Positions 7,603 to 16,974 of a DNA stretch of 64,000 bases are shown here, piece after piece. The stretch is from a virus. Position 1 is the stretch's first letter; each line of letters opens with the position of its first letter. The notes beneath the pieces are model-generated. The model ran no database searches. It had not been told where the DNA came from and worked only from the letters and a program-made list of their open reading frames with translations. The stretch lies in IMG/VR virus record IMGVR_UViG_3300036398_003487, positions 62,001 through 126,000 of that record; one strand, given 5' to 3'. The translations under genes and the position numbers were made by a program.

Positions 7603-9236
7603 TAACAATTGGATATAGTACAAGAAATTCTAATCCTCAATTTCAAGAGTATCTAAAAAAATCTTCAGGTCATCCAAAGGTACAAATTATTGAGAAAGTT
7701 AATAACGGTGAAAAAAATCTTTCAGAAGTTTATAATGAAATAATTTCAGAATCAATTTTTGATATTGTTGTATTATGTCATGACGATATTTATTTTGACA
7801 CGTCAAATTGGGCTTCAAAATTAGTTAAACAATTTGAAAGAAATGATGATTTTGGAATTTTAGGTATGGCAGGCACAACTGAAATGCCTAAAAGTGGAAT
7901 GTGGTGGGAAGACCGTACAAAAATGTTTGGGATAGTCAATCATGAATCTGAAGGTAAAAAATGGGAATCAAAATATTCTGATTCATTAGGTAATGATATA
8001 AGAGAAGTTGTGGTTGTTGATGGTGTTTTTATAGCATTAAATAAACAAAAAATTAAATCTAAGTTTGATGAAACCGTTGATGGTTTTCACATGTATGATG
8101 TGAATTTTTGTTTTAAAAACAATATTGAAGGGGTAAAAATTGGTGTGTTAACTAATATTCGTATTACTCACAAATCAATAGGTATGACCAATCAAAAATG
8201 GGAAGATAATAGAAAACTTTTTGTTGAAAAATACTCAGAATACTTACCTAAAAAAATAAAATTTACCGAAAATAATAAATTAAAAGTTTTAATTAGTTGT
8301 TTGTTTTTCCAAAAATTTACAGGTTCTGAAATGTATGTTTTTGAATTGGCAAAAAATTTAGTAAAACAGAATTGTGATGTGACTGTGGTTGCGTCTGAAA
8401 CAAATGGGCCTTTGGTTTTAATGGCAACTAAATTAGGTATTAAAGTTAAAAACATTAAAGATACACCAGGTTTTAAAATGGGAGATGGTAAATGGGTAAC
8501 AATGACTGAAAGAGGCCCTGAACCTTCAGTTCCAAACAAATTTTATCAAGTAGATACCCCTCATTTTGATATCATTCATTGTCAACATAAACCAATTGTT
8601 GATATTATGAATATGTTATATCCAACGATTGATAAAATTTGTACAATTCATTCTGAAGTAATTGAACTTGAAAATCCTGTAATTCACAATAGTATTAAAA
8701 AATACATTGCAATACGTCCTGAAATTAAAAAACATATTATTACTAATTTTAATATTTCGGAAGATATTGTAGACATAACTTACAATCCAATTGATGAAAC
8801 TAAATTTTATAATAAAAATTTAAAGTCTGAAAATTATATTTTGTTTGTTGGTTCTATCGATTACCTGAGGAAAAATACAATATATGATTTAGTAACGTTA
8901 TCAAAAGAAGAAAATAAAGAACTTTGGTTAGTCGGTGAAAATAAAGACACATATTTAACCAATTTATTAAAAAATTCACATGTTAAACATTTCCCACCAA
9001 CGTTAGAAGTTGATAAATATATTCACAAATGTACAGAAACTGCAGGTATTTTATTAGGTAGAACTACCATTGAAGGTTGGATGTGTGGTAAATCAGGTTG
9101 GATTTATAATGTAGACAATTATGGTAATATTATTAATAAAAAATTATATAATGTACCCGATGATTTAGAAAAATTTAAATCTTCTGAAGTTTCAAAATTT
9201 ATTAAAAAGAAATATATAGAATTATTAAACAAATGA
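7599..9236 (+). CDS. Two-domain glycosyltransferase (GT-A-like plus GT-B-like)
   Basis: 545 residues that look like two fused enzymes. Residues 1-215 resemble a GT-A fold: ITIGYSTRNSNPQF, VVLCHDDIYFDT (an acidic metal-binding-like motif), GILGMAGTTEMP, and VVDGVFIALNK with FHMYDVNFCFK near the acceptor side. Residues 225-545 resemble a GT4-type GT-B enzyme: KVLISCLFFQKFTGSEMYVFELA, DIIHCQHKP, TYNPIDETKF, LFVGSIDYLRKN and ILLGRTTIEGWMCGKSGW. A fusion would let one polypeptide add two successive sugars. The stop overlaps the wecB start by four bases. Confidence 0.8.
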   Translation: MITIGYSTRNSNPQFQEYLKKSSGHPKVQIIEKVNNGEKNLSEVYNEIISESIFDIVVLCHDDIYFDTSNWASKLVKQFERNDDFGILGMAGTTEMPKSGMWWEDRTKMFGIVNHESEGKKWESKYSDSLGNDIREVVVVDGVFIALNKQKIKSKFDETVDGFHMYDVNFCFKNNIEGVKIGVLTNIRITHKSIGMTNQKWEDNRKLFVEKYSEYLPKKIKFTENNKLKVLISCLFFQKFTGSEMYVFELAKNLVKQNCDVTVVASETNGPLVLMATKLGIKVKNIKDTPGFKMGDGKWVTMTERGPEPSVPNKFYQVDTPHFDIIHCQHKPIVDIMNMLYPTIDKICTIHSEVIELENPVIHNSIKKYIAIRPEIKKHIITNFNISEDIVDITYNPIDETKFYNKNLKSENYILFVGSIDYLRKNTIYDLVTLSKEENKELWLVGENKDTYLTNLLKNSHVKHFPPTLEVDKYIHKCTETAGILLGRTTIEGWMCGKSGWIYNVDNYGNIINKKLYNVPDDLEKFKSSEVSKFIKKKYIELLNK

Positions 9237-10291
9237 AAAAAACAATTATAACTATCACCGGTATTAGACCCGATTTTATAAGAATGTCTGAAATTTTTAA
9301 AAAATTAGATAACAATTTTAATCATATATTAATACATACAGGACAACATTATGATAAAATGTTATCCGATGTATTTTTTGATGAGTTATCAATACGTAAA
9401 CCTGATTTTAATTTAGAAATCGGCTCAAAAGGAAAAGAACATTTTCATCAACAAGCTGATTTATCTGTTAAAATTATTGACTTAATTCGTAATGAAAATA
9501 TAAATCCTGATTTAATAATTTTTTTAGGTGATTCAAATTCGGCTTTAGCATCGGTACCTCTTAAAAAAGAGGGGTATAAAATCGCCCACATTGAGGCAGG
9601 TATGAGGTCTGGTGATAAAAGAATGCTTGAAGAAATTAATAGAATTGTTTGTGACCATTGTAGCGACCTTTTGTTTGTTTATCATGATAATTACAAAGAA
9701 AAATTGATTAGAGAATCAATTAATCCAAAATCAATTTATGTTGTAGGAAATACAATTAAAGAGGTTGCAAATAAAATAGAATTAAATAAATCTAAAAAAA
9801 ATAATAAAATAATTTTAGATATTCATAGACCTGAAAATTTTAATAGTAAGGAACGTTTAAAAAACATATTAAACTATGCTAATATTTGTTCCCAAAGATT
9901 TGGGATACCTGTTGAAATGTTATCATTTAAAAGAACTATTGATAAAATATCCGAATTTAATTTAGATTTAGAAAATATTAAAGTAATTGATTTATTATCT
10001 TTTAAAAATTATATAAATGAAATGTACCATTCTAAGTTTATAATTTCAGATTCAGGTACAGCTCAAGAAGAACCTTGTTTATTTAATACTCCAGTTATTG
10101 TCCCAAGAGATTTCACTGAAAGACCTGAATCGGTTGAATCCGGATGTTCATATATGATTAATGTAAATGAATTAGATGTTTCGTGGATTGAGTCATTTAA
10201 TTATCTGTCAAATTATAACTCAAACACAGATTGGTTAGGAGATGGTAAAACATCAGACAAAATTATTGAAATATTAAAAGAAAAATTATGA
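9233..10291 (+). CDS. wecB: UDP-N-acetylglucosamine 2-epimerase (non-hydrolysing)
   Basis: 352 residues with the WecB-type layout: ITGIRPDFIRMSEI at the N-terminus, HTGQHYDKMLSD, FLGDSNSAL, HIEAGMRSGD, LEEINRIVCDH, DIHRPENF and SDSGTAQEE. Residues equivalent to the catalytic Asp, two Glu and His of the E. coli enzyme are all present. The enzyme interconverts UDP-GlcNAc and UDP-ManNAc, giving the phage its own ManNAc donor. The family is normally about 375 residues, so this one is complete. It overlaps both neighbours by four bases. Confidence 0.88.
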   Translation: MKKTIITITGIRPDFIRMSEIFKKLDNNFNHILIHTGQHYDKMLSDVFFDELSIRKPDFNLEIGSKGKEHFHQQADLSVKIIDLIRNENINPDLIIFLGDSNSALASVPLKKEGYKIAHIEAGMRSGDKRMLEEINRIVCDHCSDLLFVYHDNYKEKLIRESINPKSIYVVGNTIKEVANKIELNKSKKNNKIILDIHRPENFNSKERLKNILNYANICSQRFGIPVEMLSFKRTIDKISEFNLDLENIKVIDLLSFKNYINEMYHSKFIISDSGTAQEEPCLFNTPVIVPRDFTERPESVESGCSYMINVNELDVSWIESFNYLSNYNSNTDWLGDGKTSDKIIEILKEKL

Positions 10292-11091
10292 TTTCTATTG
10301 TTACCGCATATCACAATCGAAAAAAAATATTTATTAAAACATTAGAAAGTTTTAAAAAAAGTAGTTTTACTGATTTTGAAGTTATCGCTGTCGATGACTG
10401 TAGTCACGAAGATGAGAGATTAGAAGATTTGGTAGACAAATTTCCTTTTTTAAAAATTGTTAGATTAGAAAAAAAAGATAAATGGTATGTAAATCCATGT
10501 GTTCCTTTTAACGTTGGATTTAACCATGTATCAGGTGATAAAATTATTATACAAAATCCTGAATGTTTACATTCAGATGATATTTTAAATTTTGTAAACG
10601 AAAATTTAATTGATAATGATTATTTATCATTTGCTTGTTATTCTTTAAGTGAAATTCAAACATCGGCAGTGTTACAACTTAATGATTTTAAATCATTTAT
10701 TAACCCCTCAACATATAAAAAAATATCAGTAGTTAATGATGGTGATGAAGGATGGTATAATCATTCATTATATCGACCAAAATCTTATCATTTTTGTACC
10801 GCAATAACTAAAAAAGATTTAAAAGAATTAGGAGGATTTGACGAAAGATTCGCAACTGGAGTAGCGTTTGATGATGATGAATTTATACATAGAATTCGTC
10901 TTAAATTAAATGTCAGGTTTATTGATGATTTTGTTGCTCTTCATTTATGGCATTACGGAAATGATAAAAATGCAACAGTAACAAATAGAGTAAACATGGA
11001 TAATAAATTTTGGGAAATGTGGAATAAAAATAATTACTTATTCAATTATGTGACTAAACTTGAAAATAAATACTCGATAAATAATGGCTAA
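10288..11091 (+). CDS. Family 2-like glycosyltransferase (GT-A)
   Basis: 267 residues. It opens with ISIVTAYHNRKKIF and FEVIAVDDCSHED, the nucleotide-binding strand and acidic loop of GT2 enzymes. The C-terminal part contains GGFDERFATGVAFDDDEFIHRIR, like the acceptor-side motif (GGFDE...DDD) of galactosyltransferase-type enzymes, followed by LHLWHYG. Soluble, no membrane segment. The sugar is unknown. Overlaps the neighbouring genes by four and eight bases. Confidence 0.82.
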   Translation: MISIVTAYHNRKKIFIKTLESFKKSSFTDFEVIAVDDCSHEDERLEDLVDKFPFLKIVRLEKKDKWYVNPCVPFNVGFNHVSGDKIIIQNPECLHSDDILNFVNENLIDNDYLSFACYSLSEIQTSAVLQLNDFKSFINPSTYKKISVVNDGDEGWYNHSLYRPKSYHFCTAITKKDLKELGGFDERFATGVAFDDDEFIHRIRLKLNVRFIDDFVALHLWHYGNDKNATVTNRVNMDNKFWEMWNKNNYLFNYVTKLENKYSINNG

Positions 11092-11872
11092 AAAAATATT
11101 TGACTGTTTTAAATTTTTTAATGAAATAGAATTATTACATCTACGATTAATGGAATTAAATCCTGTTGTAGATTATTTTGTATTAGTTGAATCCAACAAA
11201 ACACATACAGGAAATCCAAAAGAATTTCTTTTTGAGAAAAATAAAGAAATTTTTAAAGAATATCTTCATAAAATAATACATGTTAAAGTTGAGGATTTAC
11301 CAACTTATTCTCCTGATAATATTTGGATACCCGAAAATTACCAAAGAAATTGTATAATGAGAGGTTTAGTTGACCATGCATCTGAAGGAGATAAAATAAT
11401 TGTTTCAGATTTAGATGAAATCCCAAATACCGACTTAATTGTTAGTAATATTGAAAATAATCAATGGGTAACATTTAAACAAAATTTATATTATTATTAC
11501 GTTAATTGTAAACAAAACTGTTTATGGGATGGCCCTATTATGGCAAATTATGGCAGTTTCCAATCACCCCAACAATTAAGAAATACTGGGAGAAGTGGTT
11601 ATAATAGTAAATTTCATGGTGGATGGCATTATAGTTTTATGGGAGGGCCTGATAGAGTTAGGTATAAAGTTGAGAATATCGCAGAATCTTCATTAATTAT
11701 TAATAGTGTTGGTAATCCATCTGACATTGAGTATAAAATGAAAAATCAAATTGATTTATGGAATCGTACTGATGATTACGCCAAAAAAGAAATTGTTGAT
11801 ATAACAAATGATAAACCAAAATCTATGGATAAATTTTTAGAATTATATCCTAACTTTTTTTATAAAAATTAA
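11084..11872 (+). CDS. Family 17-like glycosyltransferase (N-acetylglucosaminyltransferase-like)
   Basis: 262 residues following the GT17 pattern: KIFDCFKFFNEIELLHLRL, YFVLVESNKTHTG, RNCIMRGL, IIVSDLDEIPN (the acidic motif), and a long middle with GGWHYSFMGG. GT17 includes eukaryotic bisecting GlcNAc-transferase and many bacterial and phage enzymes from polysaccharide loci. The reaction here is not known; GlcNAc transfer is the family precedent. Complete length for the bacterial type. Confidence 0.85.
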   Translation: MAKKIFDCFKFFNEIELLHLRLMELNPVVDYFVLVESNKTHTGNPKEFLFEKNKEIFKEYLHKIIHVKVEDLPTYSPDNIWIPENYQRNCIMRGLVDHASEGDKIIVSDLDEIPNTDLIVSNIENNQWVTFKQNLYYYYVNCKQNCLWDGPIMANYGSFQSPQQLRNTGRSGYNSKFHGGWHYSFMGGPDRVRYKVENIAESSLIINSVGNPSDIEYKMKNQIDLWNRTDDYAKKEIVDITNDKPKSMDKFLELYPNFFYKN

Positions 11873-11876
11873 ACAT

Positions 11877-12602
11877 ATGAAAAAAAATATTGAAATAATC
11901 TCATTGATTTTTAAGTCAATTGACTATCTCGAATTAATTTACAATGAACTAAAAAGTAGTAAATGTAAAGTTGATGGGTGGGATATTAATGTAAGAATTG
12001 TTGCAAATGATGCAACAGAAAAAATTTTAGATAAATTAAAAACTTTAGATATTCCGTATACAATATATAACGACCCAAAACCAAATGATTATTATTTAAA
12101 TCGAGTTTATAGGTGTTGGAATTTTGCAGGTAAAACTAGTGAATATGATAATATTTGTTTTGTTAATTCAGATATGGTGTTTAGTGATGGATGGCTTGAA
12201 AATTTATTAAAACATCATGATGGTATTAATATACCGACATCAAGATTAGTTGAAAGTGGTAAAATGAGAAGTGGGACTTATGGTATTAGTATAGACTGTG
12301 GAAAAAGTCCTAAAAAAATTGACTACGAACTATGGGAAAAAGTTAACACGTCAATGAGAGAAGATAATGCATACTCAGGTGGTTTATACATGCCATGTAT
12401 ATTTGAAAAGAACCGATTTATTGAGAGTGGTATGTATCCTGAAGGTAACATTTATACTGATGGAGTTGGTACTTTAAATGGGTTTGTTCAAAGTGGGGAT
12501 GATTGGTATTTTAGAAAATTAGAAGCGACTTATGGGATGAGACATGTTACAGTATTTGACTCATTAGTTTATCACATACAAGAAGGTGAAAAAGATGAAT
12601 AA
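11877..12602 (+). CDS. Probable GT-A glycosyltransferase
   Basis: 241 residues. IEIISLIFKSIDYLELI, a central ICFVNSDMVFSDGWLENLL with an acidic SDM motif, and SGDDWYFRKLEATYG near the end fit a GT2-like fold. There is no clear second conserved motif, so the family assignment is weaker than for its neighbours. It lies four bases after the GT17-like gene and is followed by a 24-base A-rich gap. Confidence 0.65.
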   Translation: MKKNIEIISLIFKSIDYLELIYNELKSSKCKVDGWDINVRIVANDATEKILDKLKTLDIPYTIYNDPKPNDYYLNRVYRCWNFAGKTSEYDNICFVNSDMVFSDGWLENLLKHHDGINIPTSRLVESGKMRSGTYGISIDCGKSPKKIDYELWEKVNTSMREDNAYSGGLYMPCIFEKNRFIESGMYPEGNIYTDGVGTLNGFVQSGDDWYFRKLEATYGMRHVTVFDSLVYHIQEGEKDE

Positions 12603-12626
12603 ATAATGAATAAAAAATAAAAAATA

Positions 12627-13505
12627 GTGAAAAAAAAACTAACCGTAATCGGAATAATATCCGCAACTTTAGAAGAAGCGTTAAAAGGGTGGGAATATAA
12701 TTATATTTTAAATGATTTATTATCCGAATTTGAAATTGATGTTAAATTAATTTCAGGTAATTTAGACGTTTTTATTGAGAACTCTTTAATAATATACTCA
12801 TCAGATGACCGTGAATTAAATAAAGATATTAGAGATTATTTTGAAAATTATAAAAATAAAGGTATAAAGTTTAATTTATTCCACATTTCAAATGAACAAT
12901 TAAATCATAATTGTGACTATTATGATTATGCTAATGTAGTAATAAGAAATTATTATGACCCAAAAATTAATAAACAAAATGTTATAACAGTACCTTTAGG
13001 ATATAAATCAGGAATTAAAAATAAAAATCAAAATTATCTTAAATTTAATCAAAAAAAATATAATTTTTGTTTTATTGGACAATTAAAACAAGATAGATTC
13101 AATGTAGTCACACAAATTTCAAAATTTAATAAAGTTTTCATTCATATTACTAAAGGATGGAATTGTCCAACATCAATTAATTCAACCGAAATGGGTGAAA
13201 TTTATTCCTCAACTTTATTAGTTCCATGTCCAATGGGTAACATTAATTTTGATACGTTTAGAATTTGTGAAGTATTAGAATCAGGGTCAATTCCTATTAT
13301 AAAAAAATATAGTGGAAATAACTATTTTGAAAACATTTTTGGGGAAAACCCAATCCCAATTGTTAATGATTGGGATGAAATTATTAATGTTTATAATAAT
13401 ATTTTATTAAATCCTGATTATGAAATAACAAAAATAAATGAATGGTATTTTGAATTTAAACAAAAATTAAAAAATATTATATATAATAAACTACAACAAA
13501 TGTAA
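12627..13505 (+). CDS. Exostosin-like glycosyltransferase
   Basis: 292 residues from a GTG start. The C-terminal half has NFCFIGQLKQDRFNV, then LVPCPMGNINFDTFRICEVLESGSIPIIKK cut here by Gly/Phe turns, resembling the donor-binding half of exostosin/GT47-type enzymes (a conserved E-x-G-x-I-P pattern). The N-terminal half is poorly conserved with IIYSSDD and VITVPLGYKSG. Acceptor and sugar unknown. The next gene begins one base after the stop. Confidence 0.6.
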   Translation: MKKKLTVIGIISATLEEALKGWEYNYILNDLLSEFEIDVKLISGNLDVFIENSLIIYSSDDRELNKDIRDYFENYKNKGIKFNLFHISNEQLNHNCDYYDYANVVIRNYYDPKINKQNVITVPLGYKSGIKNKNQNYLKFNQKKYNFCFIGQLKQDRFNVVTQISKFNKVFIHITKGWNCPTSINSTEMGEIYSSTLLVPCPMGNINFDTFRICEVLESGSIPIIKKYSGNNYFENIFGENPIPIVNDWDEIINVYNNILLNPDYEITKINEWYFEFKQKLKNIIYNKLQQM

Positions 13506-13506
13506 T

Positions 13507-13917
13507 ATGGAAAAAATATATTCTAAAATTAATGGTGAACTTCTTCATCAAGTTGTAAGATTATCTGATGTTATTTCTGAACGCACCGATTTAAGTGTAG
13601 ATAAAAATTATTTACAATGTGCGAGTTTAAAATTATCTAAAGGACATACATTTAAACCTCACAAACATAATATAATCCCAAGACATGATGAAAATTATAT
13701 ACCTCAAGAAAGCTGGTGTGTTATAAAAGGAAAGGTACAATGTATTTTTTATGACATTGATGATAATATAATTGCGGAACCAATATTGTCCGCAGGAGAC
13801 ATTAGTTTTACATTCAATGGTGGACACAATTATTTGATTTTAGAAGATGATACTATAGTATACGAATATAAAACAGGGCCGTATTTTGGTCAAACCATTG
13901 ATAAAACTTTTATCTAA
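13507..13917 (+). CDS. Cupin-fold protein of the polysaccharide type
   Basis: 136 residues. Cupin motif 1 is recognisable as FKPHKHN...ESWCVIKGKVQC and motif 2 as GDISFTFNGGHNYLILEDDT, ending YEYKTGPYFG. Small cupins of this kind occur in O-antigen clusters next to sugar-modifying enzymes. The metal ligands would be the histidines of PHKH and GGH. Its place directly before the acyltransferase suggests work on the same nucleotide sugar (inference). Stop and next start overlap by one base. Confidence 0.7.
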   Translation: MEKIYSKINGELLHQVVRLSDVISERTDLSVDKNYLQCASLKLSKGHTFKPHKHNIIPRHDENYIPQESWCVIKGKVQCIFYDIDDNIIAEPILSAGDISFTFNGGHNYLILEDDTIVYEYKTGPYFGQTIDKTFI

Positions 13918-14441
13918 TGAAAATAGGTGATGATGTTGTTTTAGATTTAGATATAATAATAAAAGAAAAAAATAATTGTGTTATAGGTAGTCATGTTGCA
14001 ATAGATAAAGGATTTTATTGTACAACAAAATTACATATTGGTGATTATACACATATTAGTCCTTATGTAACAATTATAGGTGGTAAAAACTCAGATTTTA
14101 CGGCCAAAGGGTTTAATAACATAATGGCCGGAGCTAGAATTGTATGTGGTTCAGATAGATTTGATGATAGTGGATTATTTGGTGCGATGATACCTGAAGA
14201 ATTAAAAGGTACTCAAATAATTAAACCTGTTCTTATTGAAGAATTTTCTAATATCGGAACAAATTCTATTGTATTACCCGGCTCAAGATTAAGACGTGGT
14301 GTTCTATTATCCGCAGGTAGTTTATTAATGGGAGATACTGAAGAATGGGGGGTATATAAAGGAAATCCCGCAGTTTTAGTTAAAAAAATAGATAGTACAA
14401 AAATACTTTACAACGCAAAAAAATTAGGATATAATTACTAA
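13917..14441 (+). CDS. Hexapeptide-repeat acyltransferase (probable O- or N-acetyltransferase)
   Basis: 174 residues. Left-handed beta-helix hexapeptides are visible: VIGSHVAIDKG, HIGDYTHISPYVTI, then EEFSNIGTNSIVLPGSRLRRGVLLSAGSLL, ending YKGNPAVLVKKI, the standard end of the XAT/WbbJ-like acetyltransferases. It would transfer an acetyl group from acetyl-CoA to a sugar. Next to the DegT-type aminotransferase and Gmd, it could acetylate a 4-amino-4-deoxy sugar such as perosamine; this is inference from context. Confidence 0.82.
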   Translation: MKIGDDVVLDLDIIIKEKNNCVIGSHVAIDKGFYCTTKLHIGDYTHISPYVTIIGGKNSDFTAKGFNNIMAGARIVCGSDRFDDSGLFGAMIPEELKGTQIIKPVLIEEFSNIGTNSIVLPGSRLRRGVLLSAGSLLMGDTEEWGVYKGNPAVLVKKIDSTKILYNAKKLGYNY

Positions 14442-14445
14442 TCTT

Positions 14446-15054
14446 ATGGAACAAGTAAATATGGATATTGTGACAGAATTTGAAAAAAGGATATCACAAT
14501 TTTACAATGCACCTTACGCAGTTGCTGTAGATAGTTGTACACATGGTATTGAATTATGTTTAAGATTAACAAATGCTACTAAAATTAATGTCCCATTAAG
14601 AACTTATTTGTCCGTACCCATGTTGTCTAAAAAATTGGGAATTGGATTAGATTGGAGAGATGAAAAATGGGAAGATTATTACACTTTAAATTACGAAGAA
14701 AAAAGAATAATTGACGCAGCGGTATTGTGGAAAAAAGACAGTTATATACCAAACACATATATGTGTTTAAGTTTTCAATTTCAAAAACATTTAAGTTTAG
14801 GTAGAGGAGGGATGATTCTTTTGGACAACGAACAAGATGCTATTCAGTTAAAAAAAATGAGTTATGATGGTAGATTACCCAACATCCCATGGAGAGAACA
14901 AAATATTGACACAATGGGTTACCATTATTACATGACTCCTGAGACCGCCAAATTAGGATTAGATAAATTGTCTAATGCTATTAATACAAATCCTAGAAAA
15001 TGGAGATATGAGGATTGGCCAGATTTGACTAAAATGAATTTTTTTAAAAGTTAA
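14446..15054 (+). CDS. Compressed DegT/DnrJ-type sugar aminotransferase
   Basis: 202 residues, about half the usual 370-400. It still has YAVAVDSCTHGIELCL (phosphate-binding turn), VPLRTYLSVPMLSKKLG, RIIDAAVLW (the PLP-pairing Asp) and SFQFQKHLSLGRGGMI with the Lys expected to form the Schiff base. The C-terminal domain is missing or shortened after YHYYMTPETAKLGLDKL, yet no frameshift is seen and the stop is followed closely by gmd. It is therefore a short variant or a decaying enzyme. The likely substrate is a 4-keto-6-deoxy sugar nucleotide. Confidence 0.7.
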   Translation: MEQVNMDIVTEFEKRISQFYNAPYAVAVDSCTHGIELCLRLTNATKINVPLRTYLSVPMLSKKLGIGLDWRDEKWEDYYTLNYEEKRIIDAAVLWKKDSYIPNTYMCLSFQFQKHLSLGRGGMILLDNEQDAIQLKKMSYDGRLPNIPWREQNIDTMGYHYYMTPETAKLGLDKLSNAINTNPRKWRYEDWPDLTKMNFFKS

Positions 15055-15063
15055 AAATAAAAT

Positions 15064-16035
15064 ATGATTAAACGTGCATTTATAACCGGTGTAGGTGGCC
15101 AAGATGGGTCATATCTAGCGGAATATCTTTTATCATTAGGATATGAAGTTCATGGTATTATAAGAAGAAATTCTACACCTGAACACCAACAAAGTAGACT
15201 TGACGAAATACGAGACAAAATAAATATATATTATGGTGACTTGTTAGACCAATCCAACATTGAACGATTATTAAATGAAATACAACCTGATGAGATATAC
15301 AATTTAGCGGCTCAAAGTCATGTACGTATTAGTTACGATATTCCACAATTTACATCACAAGTTAATTCTTTAGGTGTTTTAAATATTTTAGATGCTTATC
15401 GTAGAATTTGTCCTAATGCGAAATTTTACCAAGCAAGTAGTTCGGAAATGTTTGGAAGTTCGGTAGACCCTGATGGATACCAAAGAGAAACAACTCACAT
15501 GAATCCAGTTTCACCATATGGGTGTAGTAAAGTATTTGGGTATAACATTGTTCGAAATTATAGAAACGCATATAATTTACATGCCAACAATGGTATTTTA
15601 TTCAATCATGAATCTCCTCGTAGAGGTTCTAATTTTGTTACTAATAAAGTAGTTAAAGCTGCGGTGATGATAAGTTTAGGGTTATCAGATAAATTAGAAC
15701 TTGGTAATATGGACTCATACAGGGATTGGGGTCACTCCAAAGATTATGTAAAAGCAATGCATTTAATATTACAACAGGATAAACCAGTTGATTTAGTTGT
15801 TGCAACTGGGGAATCAAGGTCAGTTAGAGATATGTGTGAATATGTTTTTAGTAAATTAAATTTAAATTATAAAGACTATGTCATTCAAAATGATAAGTTT
15901 TTACGTCCTGAAGAATTACCATACCTTAAAGGTGATTCAAGTAAAATTAGGTCTTTAGGATGGAGTCCTGAATATAGTTTTGAGACAATGATGGATGAAA
16001 TGATTGATTATTGGTTAAACATTTATAAAAAATAA
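15064..16035 (+). CDS. gmd: GDP-mannose 4,6-dehydratase
   Basis: 323 residues with a Rossmann SDR fold. The NADP-binding segment is GVGGQDGSYLAEYL, characteristic of Gmd. It continues HGIIRRNST, YGDLLDQSN, YNLAAQSHVRISYDIP, ASSSEMFG, SPYGCSKVFG (the Tyr-x-x-x-Lys pair), the Gmd signature FNHESPRRGSNFV, and PEELPYLKGD. It converts GDP-mannose to GDP-4-keto-6-deoxymannose. No GDP-fucose synthase is visible in the window, but an aminotransferase and an acetyltransferase are directly upstream. Confidence 0.93.
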   Translation: MIKRAFITGVGGQDGSYLAEYLLSLGYEVHGIIRRNSTPEHQQSRLDEIRDKINIYYGDLLDQSNIERLLNEIQPDEIYNLAAQSHVRISYDIPQFTSQVNSLGVLNILDAYRRICPNAKFYQASSSEMFGSSVDPDGYQRETTHMNPVSPYGCSKVFGYNIVRNYRNAYNLHANNGILFNHESPRRGSNFVTNKVVKAAVMISLGLSDKLELGNMDSYRDWGHSKDYVKAMHLILQQDKPVDLVVATGESRSVRDMCEYVFSKLNLNYKDYVIQNDKFLRPEELPYLKGDSSKIRSLGWSPEYSFETMMDEMIDYWLNIYKK

Positions 16036-16043
16036 AATAAATT

Positions 16044-16967
16044 ATGGATAATAAAATTGGGTGGTTAGTTAACGATACACTTACGTGTATCCCAAATACA
16101 AGAACATTTTGGCATGACCTATTAGAATGGTTTCCAGGTCTTCAAGATAAATGCGACGGACATACAAGTTACGCAATATTAGCAAATAAAATAGAATCTA
16201 TTAGAGAGCGTCCCGATTATATAATTAGAAACGGAAGTTATTTTCGTAAACTTAATATCGATGTCCCAACATTTTGTCTGATACAAGATACTATGGATAA
16301 TCCAATGCAAACTGAAGTTATAAATTCATGTACTTGTGTAGTTTTTGCTTCTAAACAAACGTATAATCTTTATAAAGAAAGAATTAATCCAAAAAATGTA
16401 AGAGTAATTGAACAATCATCTGACTTTAATTTTTTTAAACCTATCCCTGAAAGACATCCTGATGTTTTACCTAATTCAATTATATTCATAGGTGATTCAT
16501 CTTACGAAAAAAAAGGATTTCATAGAGTTTTAAACCTTATTGAGACAATGACAGATTTTAACTTTTGTTTAGTAATGAAAGATAATACAACTATTGACGC
16601 AATTCCTGAACATAATAGAAATAGAGTAAGAATATTTAACAGAGTTGACACAAATACAGTTAGACTTTTAATAAATTCATCAGTGTGTGGTATTTGTACC
16701 TCAGGAAATGAAGAAGGTCATTTTGCGGGAATTGAGATAGGTGCGTGTGATATACCGATGGTTGCAAGACCTATGGGGTGTTATTTAGATAGACAAGATG
16801 ACAAAACATGGGGATTAGTTTCTAATGATGAAGATTTTCCTGAAACAATAAGATATGTTACCAGCAATCGACAACTTTTTTCACCACGAGAGTATTATTC
16901 AAAAGAATATACTTTAGAACGTTGTCGTGAAAAATGGACAGACTTAATTACTGAATTTGTTAAATAA
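16044..16967 (+). CDS. GT4-like glycosyltransferase
   Basis: 307 residues. A short N-terminal domain (IGWLVNDTLTCIPNTRTFWHDLL; FCLIQDTMDN; VVFASKQTYNLY) is followed by a typical GT-B donor domain: IIFIGDSSYEKKGFHRVLNLI, FCLVMKD, RVRIFNRVDT, GICTSGNEEGHFAGIEIGACDIPMV with the conserved Glu pair of GT4 enzymes, and a final helix ERCREKWTDLI. Cytosolic, donor unknown. It follows gmd by eight bases. Confidence 0.8.
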   Translation: MDNKIGWLVNDTLTCIPNTRTFWHDLLEWFPGLQDKCDGHTSYAILANKIESIRERPDYIIRNGSYFRKLNIDVPTFCLIQDTMDNPMQTEVINSCTCVVFASKQTYNLYKERINPKNVRVIEQSSDFNFFKPIPERHPDVLPNSIIFIGDSSYEKKGFHRVLNLIETMTDFNFCLVMKDNTTIDAIPEHNRNRVRIFNRVDTNTVRLLINSSVCGICTSGNEEGHFAGIEIGACDIPMVARPMGCYLDRQDDKTWGLVSNDEDFPETIRYVTSNRQLFSPREYYSKEYTLERCREKWTDLITEFVK

Positions 16968-16974
16968 AATAAAT

